Shown: positions 25,622-37,016 of the stretch, piece by piece
Layout: each line of letters starts with the position of its first letter
Position numbering within the stretch: position 1 is the first letter of the stretch
Assembly: GCF_000715075.1 (NCBI RefSeq)
Contig: NC_134095.1
Span: forward strand, 57,532,419-57,596,418
Length of the DNA: 64,000 bases
DNA from: Nicotiana tabacum
Taxonomy: Eukaryota; Streptophyta; Magnoliopsida; Solanales; Solanaceae
Reading direction: 5' to 3'
Translations under genes and position numbers: made by a program
Notes under the pieces: model-generated
Database searches by the model: none
Seen by the model: only the letters and a program-made list of their open reading frames with translations
Told to the model about the DNA's origin: nothing

Positions 25622-26690
25622 TCAGAGCATAGAAACATGAAATACCAGATGCACATTCGACAAGCTAGGTGGAAAAGCAAGCTTATAAGCCACCTCCCCA
25701 ATCCTCTGAAGCACCTCAAAAGGCCCAATGAACCGATGACTCAATTTACTCATCTTCCCAAATATCATAACACCCTTCATGGGTGAAACCTTCAGTAGAA
25801 CCTTCTCACCAACCATGTGGGATACATTCTGAACCTTCCTGTCAGCATAACTCTTTTGTCTCGACTGCGCTGTACGAAGCCTCTCCTGAATTACCTTCAC
25901 CTTTTCTAAAGTATCCTGTACCAAGTCTGTACCCAATAGCCTAGACTCACCTGGATCAAACCAACCAATTAGAGATCTACACCGCCTCCCATACAAAGCC
26001 TCATATGGAGCCATCTGAATACTCGACAGGTAACTATTGTTATATGCAAACTCTGTGAGCGGTAGAAACTGATCCCATGACCCTCCAAAATCAATGACAC
26101 AAGCGCGCAACATATCCTCCAATATCTGAATAGTGCAATTGGACTGCCCGTCCATCTGAGGGTGAAAAGTTGTGCTCAACTCAACCTGAGTACCCAACTC
26201 TCGCTGTACTGACCTCCAAAACTGTGAAGTAAACTGAGTGCCCCTATCTGAAATGATGGAAACTGGAACGCCATGCAAACGAACAATCTCCCGGATATAG
26301 ATCTCTATCAACCGCTCTGAAGAATAGGTAGTACATATAGGAATGAAGCGCGTGGACTTGGTCAGCATATCCACAATCACCCAAATAGCATCGAACTTCT
26401 TCAAAGTCTATGGAGCCCAATTACAAAGTCCATGGTGATCCGCTCCCACTTCCACTTTGGAATATCCATCTGCTAAAGCAGGCCACCCAGTCTCTAATGC
26501 TCATATTTCACCTATTGAAAATTAAGACACCGAGCTACAAACCCCACAATGTCCTTCTTCATTCTCCTCCACCAATAATGTTGTCTCAGATCTTTATACA
26601 TCTTCGCGGCACCCGGATGAATAGAATACCGCGATCTATGGGCCTCCTCCAGAATCAACTCCCGAAGCCCAAGTACATTGGGCACACATA
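25622..26690 (-). pseudogene. Integrase of the minus-strand element
   Basis: Integrase inserts element cDNA into the genome. The 260-codon open stretch 25622-26404 contains VDMLTKSTRFIP, ISDRGTQFTSQFW (second catalytic Asp) and TFHPQMDGQSN (expected Q-DGQSER-T; the catalytic Glu is lost here), followed by FGKMSKLSHRFIGPFEVL and YKLAFPPSLSNVH of the C-terminal GPY/F region. The first catalytic Asp lies in TMDFVIGL upstream, separated by a frame change near 26410 that looks like a one-base loss. The HHCC finger (about 26500-26620) retains IHPG and HYWW but its last Cys is Phe. Stops at the HHCC end (TAG twice) complete the damage. Confidence 0.85.
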
Positions 26691-26691
26691 T

Positions 26692-28115
26692 CTAGCCCTG
26701 CATCCTCAACACATCATCATAACCAATAGTCACATCTCTAGCATCATCGTGCTGAACTCTGTCCTTAAGGACAAGCAAATGAGGATCATCATACTGGTGC
26801 TCTCTGATGCAATCATATAAGGAAGACCAAGAAATCACACAAGCCAAAACCCGACTAGGCTCCGAAATATCTAAACTCACGAATTGATTGGCTAAGGCCT
26901 GAACATCAACCGCAAGAGGTCTCTCCCCAACTGGAATATATGCCAAACTCCCCATACTCACCCCTTTCCAGCTCAAGGCATCGGCCACCACATTGGCCTT
27001 CTGTGGATGGTACACAATATTAATATCATAATCCTGTAGCAACTCCAACCATCTCTGCCTCAAATTCAGATCCTTCTTCTTGAACAAGTGTTGGAGGCTA
27101 CGATGATCAGTAAACACCTCACAAGACACACCATACAAGTAATGCCTCCAAATCTTCAATGCGTGAACAATGGCAGCGAACTCCAAATCATGAACATGGT
27201 AGTTCTTCTCATGGGGCTTCAACTAACAAGAAGCATAAGCAATAACTCTACCCTCCTGCATCAACACACACCCAATACCAACTCTCGAAGCATCACAATA
27301 CATGGTATATGAACCTGAAGTTGATGGCAAAACTAACACTGGAGCTGTGGTCAAGGCTGTCTTGAGCTTCTGAAAGCTCTCCTCACACTCATCTGACCAC
27401 CTGAATAGAGCACCCTTTTGAGTCAACTTGGTCAATGGCAATGCGATAGATGAGAATACCTGAACAAATCGGTGGTAGTAACCCACCAAACCCAGAAAGC
27501 TGCAAATATCTATGGCTAAGGATGGTGTGGGCCAACTCTGAACCGCCTCTATCTTCTTCGGATCAACATGGATACCCTCACTGGACACTATGTGAGCCAA
27601 AACTCATACTTGGAGAACTTTGAATAAAGCTTCTCCTCCCGTAATCTCTGCAACACAACCCTCAAATGCTCTGTGTGCTCCTCCTGACTACGCGAGTAAA
27701 CCGGAATATCATCAATGAAAACTTTGACAAAAGAGTTGAGATAAGGCCGAAACACGTTGTTCATCAAATGCATGAATGATGTTGGGGCATTAGTCAGCCC
27801 AAAAGACATCACCAAGAACTTATAATTACCATATCGGGTCCTAAAAGTTGTCTTAAGAATATCTGAGTCCCTAATCTTCAATTGGTGATAACCTGAATGG
27901 AGATCAATCTTGGAGAATACCCTCGCTCCCTGAAGTTGGTCAAACAAGTCATCAATGCGAGGCAGAGGATACTTGTTCTTAATTATTACTTTATTCAACT
28001 GCCTATAATTAATGCACATCCTCATAGTGTCATCCTTCTTCTTCACAAATAGAATTGGCGCACCCCAAGGCGACACACTAGGCCGAATGAACCCCTTATC
28101 AAGGAGTTCCTGAAG
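26692..28115 (-). pseudogene. Reverse transcriptase and RNase H
   Basis: RT copies element RNA into cDNA and RNase H removes the template. RT (28115 to 27588) shows [39 protein letters not shown], then [15 protein letters not shown] and the catalytic FIDDI. Just after KFSKYEFWL about 20 bp seem missing relative to element C (which reads [12 protein letters not shown]), shifting the frame to 27600-27223 (GIHVDPKKIEAVQSWP, FLGLVGYYHRFV). RNase H follows with YCDASRVGIGCVL, then a single TAG (27223-27225) between YASC and LKPHEKNY, then [11 protein letters not shown] and [10 protein letters not shown]. Upstream, a TAG (28116-28118) replaces a Gln in [11 protein letters not shown]. Confidence 0.9.
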
Positions 28116-28382
28116 CTACTCCTTTAACTCCTTCAACTCCATTGGTGCCATACGATACGGTGGAATAGAAATGGGGTGAGTGCCCGGCACTAGATCAATA
28201 CCAAAATCAATATTCCTGTCCGGTGGCATGCCTGGAATGTCTATAGGAAACACATCAGGAAAATCCCTCACAACTAGAACGGAATCAATACTAGGAGTCT
28301 CTCCACCGACATCCCTCACAAAGGCTAAGTAAGAAAGATAACCCTTCCCAACCGTATGTTGGGCCTTCAAGAATGAAATCAC

Positions 28383-28790
28383 CCTACTGGGAACACAATC
28401 AATCGAACCTCACCACTCAATCCGTGGCACACCCGGCATAGCCAATATCGTTGTCTTAGCATGATAGTCTAAAATAACACGACACAGAGATAGCCAATCC
28501 ATGCCTAATATAATATCGAAGTCTACCATACATAACAACAACAGATCAACTCAGGTCTCCAAACCCCCAATAATCACCACACATAACCGGTACACACGGT
28601 CTACAACAATAGTATCGCCCACCGGAGTAGATACACGAACAGATGAAATAAGAGACTCAAGGGGCATATCCAAATAACAAGCAAAGTATGATGACACATA
28701 AGAATAAGTAGAACCGGGATCAAATAATACAGAGGCATCTCTGTGGCAGACTGAGATAATACCCGTGATCACGGTGTCTGAAGCAATAAC
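28383..28790 (-). pseudogene. Aspartic protease and linker
   Basis: The retropepsin that cuts the polyprotein. The open stretch 28772-28551 contains [26 protein letters not shown] is the active-site loop (D-[ST]-G in most retropepsins; DPGS occurs in this lineage). [13 protein letters not shown] follows after a TGA after GGLET. The linker to RT then reads ISFLKAQHTVGKGYL, VRDFPDVFP and MAPMELKELKE (28382-28116). Stops TGA after GGLET and TGA in EW-GS fit CGA to TGA. Confidence 0.82.
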
Positions 28791-30230
28791 ATTGGGTCTA
28801 GCTGAAAGTGCATAGAAACGGGCCTGACCACCACCTAATTGACCTCCCCTATAGGGCGACCTCTAGCTAACTGACCTCCACCCCTATCTGGATGGGTGGA
28901 TGGTGGTGAAGTAACTGGAACCGAAGCCGATGGCTGACTCCTCTACTGAGATGAACCCGCAAGACGATGAGGACACTGCCTCCACATATGACCCATCTCT
29001 CCACACTCATAGTAACTCCCAGGTGATGTAGATGGGGACTGAAGGGAACCCCTAACACCGGAATGACTAGCAGATGCACCTGGCATAGAAGAGCCCTAAA
29101 CTGATGGAGCACAGGACGAACTCTAAGCTGGTAGGGCACTGAGTGATGACTGGCCCTGATGAGAACTGTGAGAACCATTACCTGATGACGCCCCACGATA
29201 ACTTGGGCGAGCTGGCTGAGCATGCCTGAATGGACGGCCTCTACCATGCTGAAACTGACCTCTTAAAGGAGCACTACCATAACTACTAGATCCTCGAGGC
29301 CTCTTAGCCTCCCTCTTATCTCGCTCTTGGAGACGAACTGACTCAATCTCGCGAGCAATGTCTACAACCTCTTCAAAAGTATCATCAGACACCCTCTCCC
29401 TGGTCATGAAAATACGAAGCTAATATGTGAGGCCATCAACAAACCTCCTAATCCTCTCTCTCTCTCTGTAGGAACCAACCAAACAACATGACGAGCTAAC
29501 TCCGAGAACCTCATCTCATACTACGTCATAGTCATCTCTCTATGATGCAACCACTTGAATTGCCTACGTAGCTCCTCTTTGCAAGACTGCGGCACATACT
29601 TCTCCAAGAAGAGAACGAAGAACTGCTTCCAGGTAAGGGGTGTTGCACCAACAGGCCTACGCCTCTCATAAGCCTCCCACCAAGTGAAGGCAGCTCCAGA
29701 AAACTGAAAATAGTGAAAGAGACCCCGCTGGTCTCCAGAATACCCATTGTACGAAGAATCCTCCGACACTTGTCCAAGAAACCCTGGGCATCCTCGCCCT
29801 CTACACCACTGAAAGTCGGAGGCTAAATTCTACCAAACCTTTCCAACCTGTGTTGCTCGTCCTCGGGCATGGCAGGGGCTACATAGTCTTGAGCAGCTGC
29901 AACCGACTGGGCTAGACGGTGTCTGAAGTCCTTGCACAACCTGCTCCGGTGTGCGAGCGGTGGGAGTCTAAGTGCCTCCCCCTGTCTGTGAAGTAGTTGC
30001 GACTGTAGTAACTGAAACCGCCTAAGCTAGGCCAATGCATACTAATAGAATCTGAGCGAAGGCCTCCTGAAGACTCGAAATCATAATGGGCATAACTGGT
30101 GCCTGAGCTGGTGCTGCTGGAGCGTCCACAACTCGGACCTGATCCTGAACTGGGGCAGCTGGTGGATCTGAAAGTGCTACCCTAGCTACTATGCGGGTCA
30201 CACCCATGCTCTTACCGCGACCGCGACCGC
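28791..30230 (-). pseudogene. Gag of the minus-strand element
   Basis: Capsid/nucleocapsid polyprotein. N-terminal stretch MGVTRIVARVALSDPP (30207) with Pro/Ala-rich repeats; capsid region 29769-29521 with FHYFQFSGAAFTWWEAYERR and WKQFFVLFLEKYVPQS; then FSELARHVVWLVP, RERIRRFVDGL and a basic stretch ERDKREAKRPRGSS (29407-29123). The zinc knuckle near 28970-29012 reads YYECGEMGHMWRQCP: the first Cys is Tyr (TGT to TAT). Several TAG/TGA codons interrupt, including one after REMTMT where element C has a coding triplet, and parts of the N-terminal region are frameshifted. Confidence 0.85.
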
Positions 30231-30492
30231 ATCCTCAGCCTCTAGTGGCCACTGCTAGTGGTACTGGTGGTCGTCCATCCTGACCGGTAGCGCATGTCCT
30301 CACCATCTATGTGAGAATAGAATAACAAAAGTTTAGTACTCGGATCAACAGATTTGCACAAAAAAAATTTCAAGAATATGAAGTTTTTCCTAAAGGTTAT
30401 GCAGCCTCTCGAGGATAAATACAGACGTCTCCGCACCGATCCACGAGACTCTACTAAACCTGCTCATGACTCGTGAGACCTATGTAACCTAG

Positions 30493-30504
30493 GCTCTGAT
30501 ACCA
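30493..30504 (-). promoter_or_regulatory. Primer-binding site, tRNA-iMet type
   Basis: Minus strand TGGTATCAGAGC, three bases inside the 5' LTR end at 30508. Confidence 0.9.
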
Positions 30505-32176
30505 ACTTGTCACGACCCTAAACCCAGACCCAATCGTGATGGCGCCACTCGTGAAGACAAGGCCAGCTGATACAACACCCAATTAATTTTAAACAATTAA
30601 AATAACACAATTTAAGTCATTAACATGATTATATCCCAAAAGAAACAGTGAAACAGTACAATTTGGGAATAAACACAGCCCGACATCAGGGTGTCACCAG
30701 TCATGAGTATCTAAACATGTGTCTAAGAGTTTATACAGTCTATTAGAGAACGATATACAGAGAGTAAGATAGGAGGGAGAAACACTGGGCTACGAACACC
30801 GAGCAGCTACCTAGTAGACTCCGAATAGCCTACTAGGAGCAATCAACGCTGACTGGCGGGACCTGAAGCTCCTGAATAGGCACACAGGGTGCAGGAAGTA
30901 AAGTGAGTACTCCAACTCAATGAGTAATAAAAATAAATGAAGATTGGGTGATAAGAAAACACGTAAAACACAATAACATGCTATAAAGAGGCAGAGTAAA
31001 ACCAATAAAATGCAATGAATAGTGAAATCATATAAAAACACCTTAATTCAGTATAAGCTTCTTTAAACACCTTTTAACAGTTAAACAAGTAATTGAAAAG
31101 CAACGAGAAAAGATTAACACAAGAAATCTGCCCATCGGGCACAATGTCAACAGAATCAGCCCCTCAGGTAATAACATAGAACAACACCAGTCCCTCGGGC
31201 TATATCACATATCACACTAGTACCCATGCTTACTGGGGGTGTACAGACTCCGGGAGGGGCCCTTTACGGCCCAAGCGCAATATCAAGACATCTCGTGGCA
31301 TAATCAAATAGGCTTTCGGCCTCATATCAAGGCACCTTGTGACGTACAACTCAGACCCTCAGCCTCATAATCATAATCAGTACAACATTGTTGCGGCACG
31401 CAACCCGATCCCATTATAACCTCACAACACAGGCCCTCGGCCCTACTCAGTCAGAAATCTCTAAAAGTCACTCGGGCACAGTAAAATATGATGCTCAACC
31501 CAAAATATCATTTAAAGTTATAAAACTGAGTAAACATGACTAAGTTACGAAAGCAGTATAATATAGCATGACTGAGTACAGATATAAAATCAAAACAGTG
31601 AGGAAATAGCAGTAAAAATCTCCTAAGGGTCCAAATAGTTGGCACGAGGCCAAAATATGTCATTCAGCCTAAAAATTAGTTGATAGAAAATAGTTTTCAA
31701 TCAAATACACGGTAAAACAGTCATTCGGGATGGACTAAGTCACAATCCCCAACGGTGCACAACCTCGCGCTCGTCATTTGGCGTGTGCGTCACCTCAATA
31801 TAGCACAACGATGTAAAATCTGGGGTTTCATACCCTCAAGATAATATTTACAATCATTATTCACCTCTATCCGGTCCAAACTCTAGCCCGCGGTGCTTTT
31901 GCCTCTCGAATCGGCCTCTGGATGCTCCAAATCTAACCAAAATCAGTGCAAAACCATCAAAATATACTAAAGGAACAAAGCCCACTCGAGAGAAATCAAA
32001 TTACAACACAAATCACGAAATTGGCCAAACCCGACCCCCGGGCCCACGTATCGGATTCTGATAAAAATTACATCAATAGACTCCTTATCACTCCCAAGTT
32101 CATTCATATCAAAATCACCAAAATCAAACAACAAATGATCCCTCAAATCCCTAATTTTAGGTCTCCAATTACAAAT

Positions 32177-32463
32177 GCTAATTGGCTTTGCTCCCCTTTA
32201 CAATATGAAGAAAGAAATAAGGGTCAAAGTTTAGACCGCTCACAGTAGTTCTACCTATAGAAAGGATCATGAAAGAGGCGATCAAAATGGTACTCGAATC
32301 CATTTACGATCTCGAGTTTCCAGACACATCACACTTCCGCTCGGGTCGAGGATTCCACTCCGTCCTAAGACGGATCAAAGAAGAGTGGGGAAACTCTCGC
32401 TGGTTTTTGGAATTCGACATCAGGAAGTGTTTTCACACCATCAACCGACATCGACTCATCCTT
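32177..32463 (+). pseudogene. matR: matR fragment (mitochondrial intron maturase)
   Basis: matR is the maturase-like protein encoded in the fourth nad1 intron of plant mitochondria. The conceptual protein reads YEERNKGQSLDRS in one frame and then, after a one-base loss near 32245, VVLPIERIMKEAI, HFRSGRGFHSVLRRIKEEWG, WFLEFDIRKCFHTI and HRLI. This is the start of its reverse-transcriptase-like domain. It stops matching after CGACTCATC at about 32461. Only about 95 of the roughly 650 residues are present. Confidence 0.88.
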
Positions 32464-32976
32464 CTGGTCTCTATTCGCTCCCCACCCCGAAACTGACCCA
32501 CAGTACAGCGCCCATTCGCTTTTTGCACGGGAAGGCAACGAAGTTTAGTTCATAAGACCGCAGCGCAGCGGAGTGGAGCAGCCGCGACACGAAGTTCCTT
32601 ACCTTAGCTGGATCTCGCTGGTGCCACCTAAACGGTAGGTAGGCGGCGGATGTGTGACGTTAGGAGTTGTCGTTCATGCACCTGTCCCCAATGGAAGAAT
32701 GAGTGATCTGTTACCGGCAAACGCTTCTCCAAAGGCGACCCTCTAGAGTTTCCGGCTGTTTCCGTCATTGAAGTAGCCTTTCGTCGCCCTACCAAACGAA
32801 AGAAGTCACTATCAAACAGCTCGCCCTATTGAAGTACCAAAGGTGCGCTCAGCCCGGTGACTAGGAAATGGGTTTGCCCTTGAATTGAAGTGATGAGGTC
32901 GGAAAAGAAAGGGGGAGTATAAATTGGGTTTTTGGCTCGCAATAAAGCTAGGGTCCTGATCGAGCAACTAGTAGTC

Positions 32977-33160
32977 CTATCTATCCACCTCTCCAGACAC
33001 AATATCTTGAGTACCTATGATGGTGACCACATCTGCTGGCATGTGATGTTTGGACATAGAATCGAGTCCTTGTGAATGGGCAAAGCCAGGTTCTCTTATT
33101 TTACGACGGTAGGGACGATTGCTTCCACTACTGACCAGAAAGACACCAAATTCTCCTTTA
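32977..33160 (-). pseudogene. nad7: nad7 last exon (complex I subunit 7), mitochondrial copy
   Basis: nad7 encodes the 49-kDa-type subunit of respiratory complex I. The minus strand reads [20 protein letters not shown], then [20 protein letters not shown] and [15 protein letters not shown], then TAG, the C-terminus of the protein, without frameshift. Several Ser and Pro codons sit where I recall Leu or Phe in the protein ([16 protein letters not shown]), which matches unedited DNA at C-to-U sites. The sequence upstream of the exon (33161-33405) does not encode nad7 and fits intron 4. Confidence 0.87.
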
Positions 33161-34584
33161 GTAAGAACTAGCACTAGACTTCTTCCCTCCTTTCTTTTCT
33201 ACTTTTTCTCTCTCCTTTTGTTTGTGCTTCCACCCGGGCTTTTCATTCTGTTTTATAGAGACCCGGGGAAATTCTATGTAATAATAAATGTAGAAAGGTG
33301 AGGGTGAGGTACTTTCCCTGGCATACGGAAAGAAAATCCAGGACGACGGCTTTCAAAAGACGAGTAAGGGACGGGGAGAGGGAGGCTCTCGAAACCAAAC
33401 GAGACGGCTTAAATTCAACAATTTCCATGATTAATTAGGTAGAAATCACATTAGGATTGAGTATTAAGTCCATAAATGTTACCTCCAAATGTTCCCCTTG
33501 ATTCTCTCTTCAATCCCCTTCAAAAAGCTTCAAAATCACCCAAAAAAGGAGGAACTTAGACCCAAAATCGCAGAAATGGGTCTTTTAAACATTCTGCCTA
33601 GTAATTTCAGATCCTTCTTCGTGAACACGGTCAATGCCTCGCGTTCGCGAAGCACAAACTTAAGTTGACCAAAAATCCCTCTTACGTGAACGTGACGATC
33701 CCCTCGCCGATGCCTCAACAACTCAAACCATCACGAACGCATCCGCTATCTCGCGAACGCAACGCTTCCTGACTTCAACCCTTCACGAACGCGGGACCTC
33801 CCTTGCGAATGCGAAGACCAAATATCCAGCCTCTCATCCTAACCCTTTGCGAACGAGAGGGCCGACTCACGAACGCGAAGGGCAAAAGTCTACAACACTC
33901 ACATCAGATTTCTGCAACTTTTCACAACTTGAAATGGTCCGTTTAACCACCCGAAACTCACCTGAAGCCCTCGGGACCTCAACCAAACATGTCAACCTAT
34001 CCCATAACATCATTCAAACTTGTTCCAACCTTCAGAACGCTCAAAACAACATCAAAACACCAAATTTTCATCGGATTCAAGCCTAAGAATTCCAAAATCT
34101 TCCAAATTCCGCTTTCGATCAAAAAGTCTATCAAACCACGTCCGAATAACCTAAAATTTTGCACACACATCCCAACTGACACAACAAATCTACTACAACT
34201 TTCGTAATTCCATTCCGACCCTATATCAAAATCTCACCTATTAACCGGAAAATGCCAAAATTCCAATTTCGACAATTCAAGCCTAAATCTACTCCGTACC
34301 TCCAAAATACATTCGGATGATGCTCCTAAGTCCCAAATAACCTCCAGAAGCTATCTGAACCATCGAAACTCACATCCGAGCCCTTTAACGCATAAGTCAA
34401 CATCCGGTTGACCTTTTCAACTTAAGCTTACTAAAAAAAACTAAGTATCTAAAACCTTACCAAAACCTCTCCGAACCCGAGCCAACCAACCCGATAACAC
34501 AAAATACAGCCAAACAAGGCAATAAGAAGCAGAAATGGAGGAAATGGAGCGGTAACTCATGAAATGACCTGCCGGGTCGTTACA

Positions 34585-36270
34585 TCAAGAGTGAGAGGTA
34601 GGTATTTGAAAAATTCTGAAACTCTGCCGAAATTCTAAAAAAAAAAGAGAAAGAAAATAAGTCAAAGTTTTCAAAAGTCATATTTTCCTGTTCCGTCAAA
34701 ATTGACCGAACTATACGGGTCTAATTCTCGCCAGATGTGAGATACGTAGGCAAACCTCATCGGTTCTGGCCCCAATTTTCAAAAATCCAAAAATAATTTT
34801 CTTTAGTTCCTTCATTAGAAATCATTCCTTAGAAAATTCAAAAAAAAAAGTTTTTAAAACTCAAAGAAAAAGTAGTTTTCTTCTTTCTGAAATCTTTCAT
34901 ACGGAAAAAATAAAAACAAAATCAAAAAATCAAAATCCAAAATGCGGGTTTCCTTCATTTTGAAGTATTTTTCCCAAAAAATCCAAAAAAAAAAAAGAAT
35001 CATAAACATCAATCCAAAAATAAACTTTTCATCTTTAGAAGTCTTTCTTTTGTAAATGTGCATAAAAAATTGAGAAATAAAAGTCCAAAAATATTTTCAC
35101 TTTACTTTAAAAGTAATTTTGTAAATTAAAGAAGAGAGAAAAAAAAGAATAAGAGAAACTCAGAAATTCGAAATGTTTTCTCAAAAGTCCTTCTTTCGAA
35201 AATCCACAAGTCAAATCAAAATTAAAAAAAAACAAAAATATTTTTCTACCTTTTTAAGAAGTTTTTTCCCAAAACTTCAAAAAAGAATAAAAAAAATAAA
35301 TTCTTTTCCTTATTTAAAAGTCTTTCTTTCAAAAAAAAAATTTGAAAAATTGAACTCCAAAAATATTTTCGTTTTTCTTTAGAAGTACTTTAGTAAATTT
35401 AAAAACAATAAAACTCAAAAATCCAAATTATTTTTCTTAAAAGGTCCCTCTTTTGAAAATTAAGAGGCAACAACCAAAAGCCAAAAATATATTTTTTTCT
35501 TCTTTAGAAAAAGAGAAAACAAATAAAAATTTCAAAAAATATTTTCTTTTTACTTTTGGAATTCCCAAAGTGCAAATCAAAAGAAAAGGAATTTTTAGAA
35601 GTCTTTCTTACAAAAAAAAAACAAAAAAATATCAAAATCAAAAATCCAAAAAAAATATTTCCTTTTTTCTTTAAAAGCATTTCTTTCGATATAAAAAAAA
35701 CAAAAAAAAAACAAAAATTCAAAAAAAAATATGTTTTTCTTTTTTCTTAAAGCTTTCATGGTCTGAGTTTTATAAAAGAAAACAAAAAAAGAGTTAGCTT
35801 ATTTACTTTATTCTTAATCTTTCCGAACTACGCAAGATCTGATTCATGCGGCGTCATAATACGTAGCAAATCCCCATCGGATTCGATCATAGCTGTAAAA
35901 TTAATTGATAAATAAACTGGAAAAAAAAACTGAGTAAAAAAAATAAGAAAAGAAAAGAGTGACCAAAAAAATAAAGAAGAAAAGAGTGCCAAAAAATAAA
36001 GAGCAATAGAAACGAAATGAAATAAAAAATTCAAGTGTGATTAAAGTGAAGCAGAAATAAAAGAAAAGAGGTACATACTGAAAGGGTTAGTTAACATCGA
36101 GATGAAACATGAAACTGTTCAAACACATGATAAAAGCATTCAACTGTTAGGTGCATTGCATCCCAACGTGCGATTTCCTATATGTTAAATGTCTCAAAAC
36201 TAACAAGGTTTTGTGTGAGCAAATTAGCCAGGTTTTGTTTAGGTGGTTGGTTTTGTTGGTATGCGGTGAT
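34585..36270 (+). other. A-rich leader of the Tat/Ogre-like element
   Basis: Low-complexity A+T-rich DNA with strong strand asymmetry (A-runs separated by 'ttttct' words). Diverged repeats of a 60-80 bp pattern around 'aagtctttctttc' or 'tttttcttt' run from 34800 to 35750. The motif 'gatacgtaggcaaacctc' occurs at 34741 and a diverged copy at 35859. Short Lys-rich or Phe-rich frames here are composition artefacts. Confidence 0.7.
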
Positions 36271-36788
36271 GAACGCGACCACAACATTATACACAAAACC
36301 GAGCTCCACCTCCCATAAATGTCCATCCTAACCAAGTTCCATATAATCCCCAATCAAATATTCCCCAGTACAATCCTCGCCCAAGAGAGCCTTTCAAAAG
36401 GAATCAATTCATCCCTATTGGTGAATCATACTCGGGCTTGTTCCAAAAATTAGTCAGGCGAGGTCTACTGCAGCCAGTGACCCCAAACCGGCCAAACCCC
36501 GAGTTTCTCTCACACCAACCTGATGCTATATACCACTTTGGAGCAGTGGGATACAATATGGAGGACTGTTGGACCCTCAAAAGGGCAGTTGAAGACTTGA
36601 TTGAAGCTGAAAGAATCGTTCTCCCAGATGAAGAGGCTCCTAATATGATGAACAATCCTCTGCCTACTCTCATAAATAGGCCAGTAGTCGGAATTATTTG
36701 TGAAGATGAAGAATTTGATCCGTCACTGAAGGCCATTGAAGCCATTGCCGAGATAGAAGAAAAGCCGAAAGACGGTCGCCAAGCCTGA
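36271..36788 (+). pseudogene. Gag of the Tat/Ogre-like element, C-terminal part
   Basis: Open for 170 codons without interruption. It reads from a Pro/Asn-rich stretch (NQVPYNPQSNIPQ, RPREPFKRNQF) through ESYSGLFQKLVRRGLLQPV to GAVGYNMEDCWTLKRAVEDL and ICEDEEFDPSLKAI. The CWTLK-x-(K/A)-V-x-DLI segment is typical of Tat/Ogre gag, where it follows a knuckle of the form CAYH-G--GH-TEDC. Here the first Cys is gone and the His is Tyr (GYNMEDC), so zinc binding is doubtful. The N-terminal capsid is not recognisable upstream. Confidence 0.75.
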
Positions 36789-37016
36789 AGGTTCCCCATC
36801 AGATGGGAGTCTCGGTAGCTAGTCTTGCTGTCCTTTCTACGTCCGAATTATCTCAAGGTGTGATCCGGATGTTTTACATTATTGTCTTGCTTTACGATGT
36901 TAACCCTCCTAACTTTTAAAATTCAAGAAAAAAATCCAAATGAAATATTCAAGGAACGTCTCTTTTCGTAATCTTGTCATTTTTTTATACTCTTTTCAGT
37001 TTTGTTAAATGCAGAT

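Larger units (their letters stand above)
32177..33405. other. Nuclear insertion of mitochondrial DNA (NUMT)
   Basis: A 1229-bp block absent from the sister LTR, with different composition (higher G+C, no LTR motifs). It carries a matR fragment (plus) and the last exon of nad7 (minus), both plant mitochondrial genes. Left junction: 'ccaattacaaat' then gctaattgg. Right junction: gagacgg then 'cttaaattcaa'. Compared with 24210-24245, about 20 bp of LTR were lost and no target duplication is seen, which fits end-joining repair with filler DNA. The stretch 32465-32976 holds no gene I recognise and is presumably mitochondrial intergenic DNA. 33161-33405 would be the end of the last nad7 intron. Confidence 0.88.
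20005..34584 (-). mobile_element. Complete but dead Tekay-like element, nested in the Ogre-like element
   Basis: Minus strand: 5' LTR 30508-34584, PBS 30493-30504, gag about 28790-30230, pol about 25362-28790, PPT 25339-25353, 3' LTR 20005-25338. Flanks are acaag (20000-20004) and tcaag (34585-34589), a 5-bp target duplication with one mismatch. After removing a solo LTR and a mitochondrial insert, each LTR is about 2.8 kb. Protein order PR-RT-RH-INT with a C-terminal chromodomain is that of chromoviruses, and the long LTRs fit del/Tekay. It is inactivated by scattered nonsense codons, at least two frameshifts and a small deletion, yet remains the most readable element here. Confidence 0.9.
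30508..34584 (-). mobile_element. 5' LTR of the nested minus-strand element
   Basis: Aligns with the 3' LTR at 20005-25338 and lacks its solo-LTR insert, but holds 1.2 kb of mitochondrial DNA (32177-33405). It carries the CpG-rich word block at 33625-33900 and GAGGTAAC (minus, 33479-33487). The GCAC...GTGC hairpin is at 30880-30892. Confidence 0.88.

Noticed and set aside
32600..32960. Possible rRNA or tRNA gene in the mitochondrial block because of its higher G+C
   Set aside because: I could not read a cloverleaf or a conserved rRNA segment; left as probable mitochondrial intergenic DNA.
34854..35750. Lys-rich and Phe-rich frames on both strands
   Set aside because: A-rich low-complexity leader of the Tat/Ogre-like element; no conserved motif.
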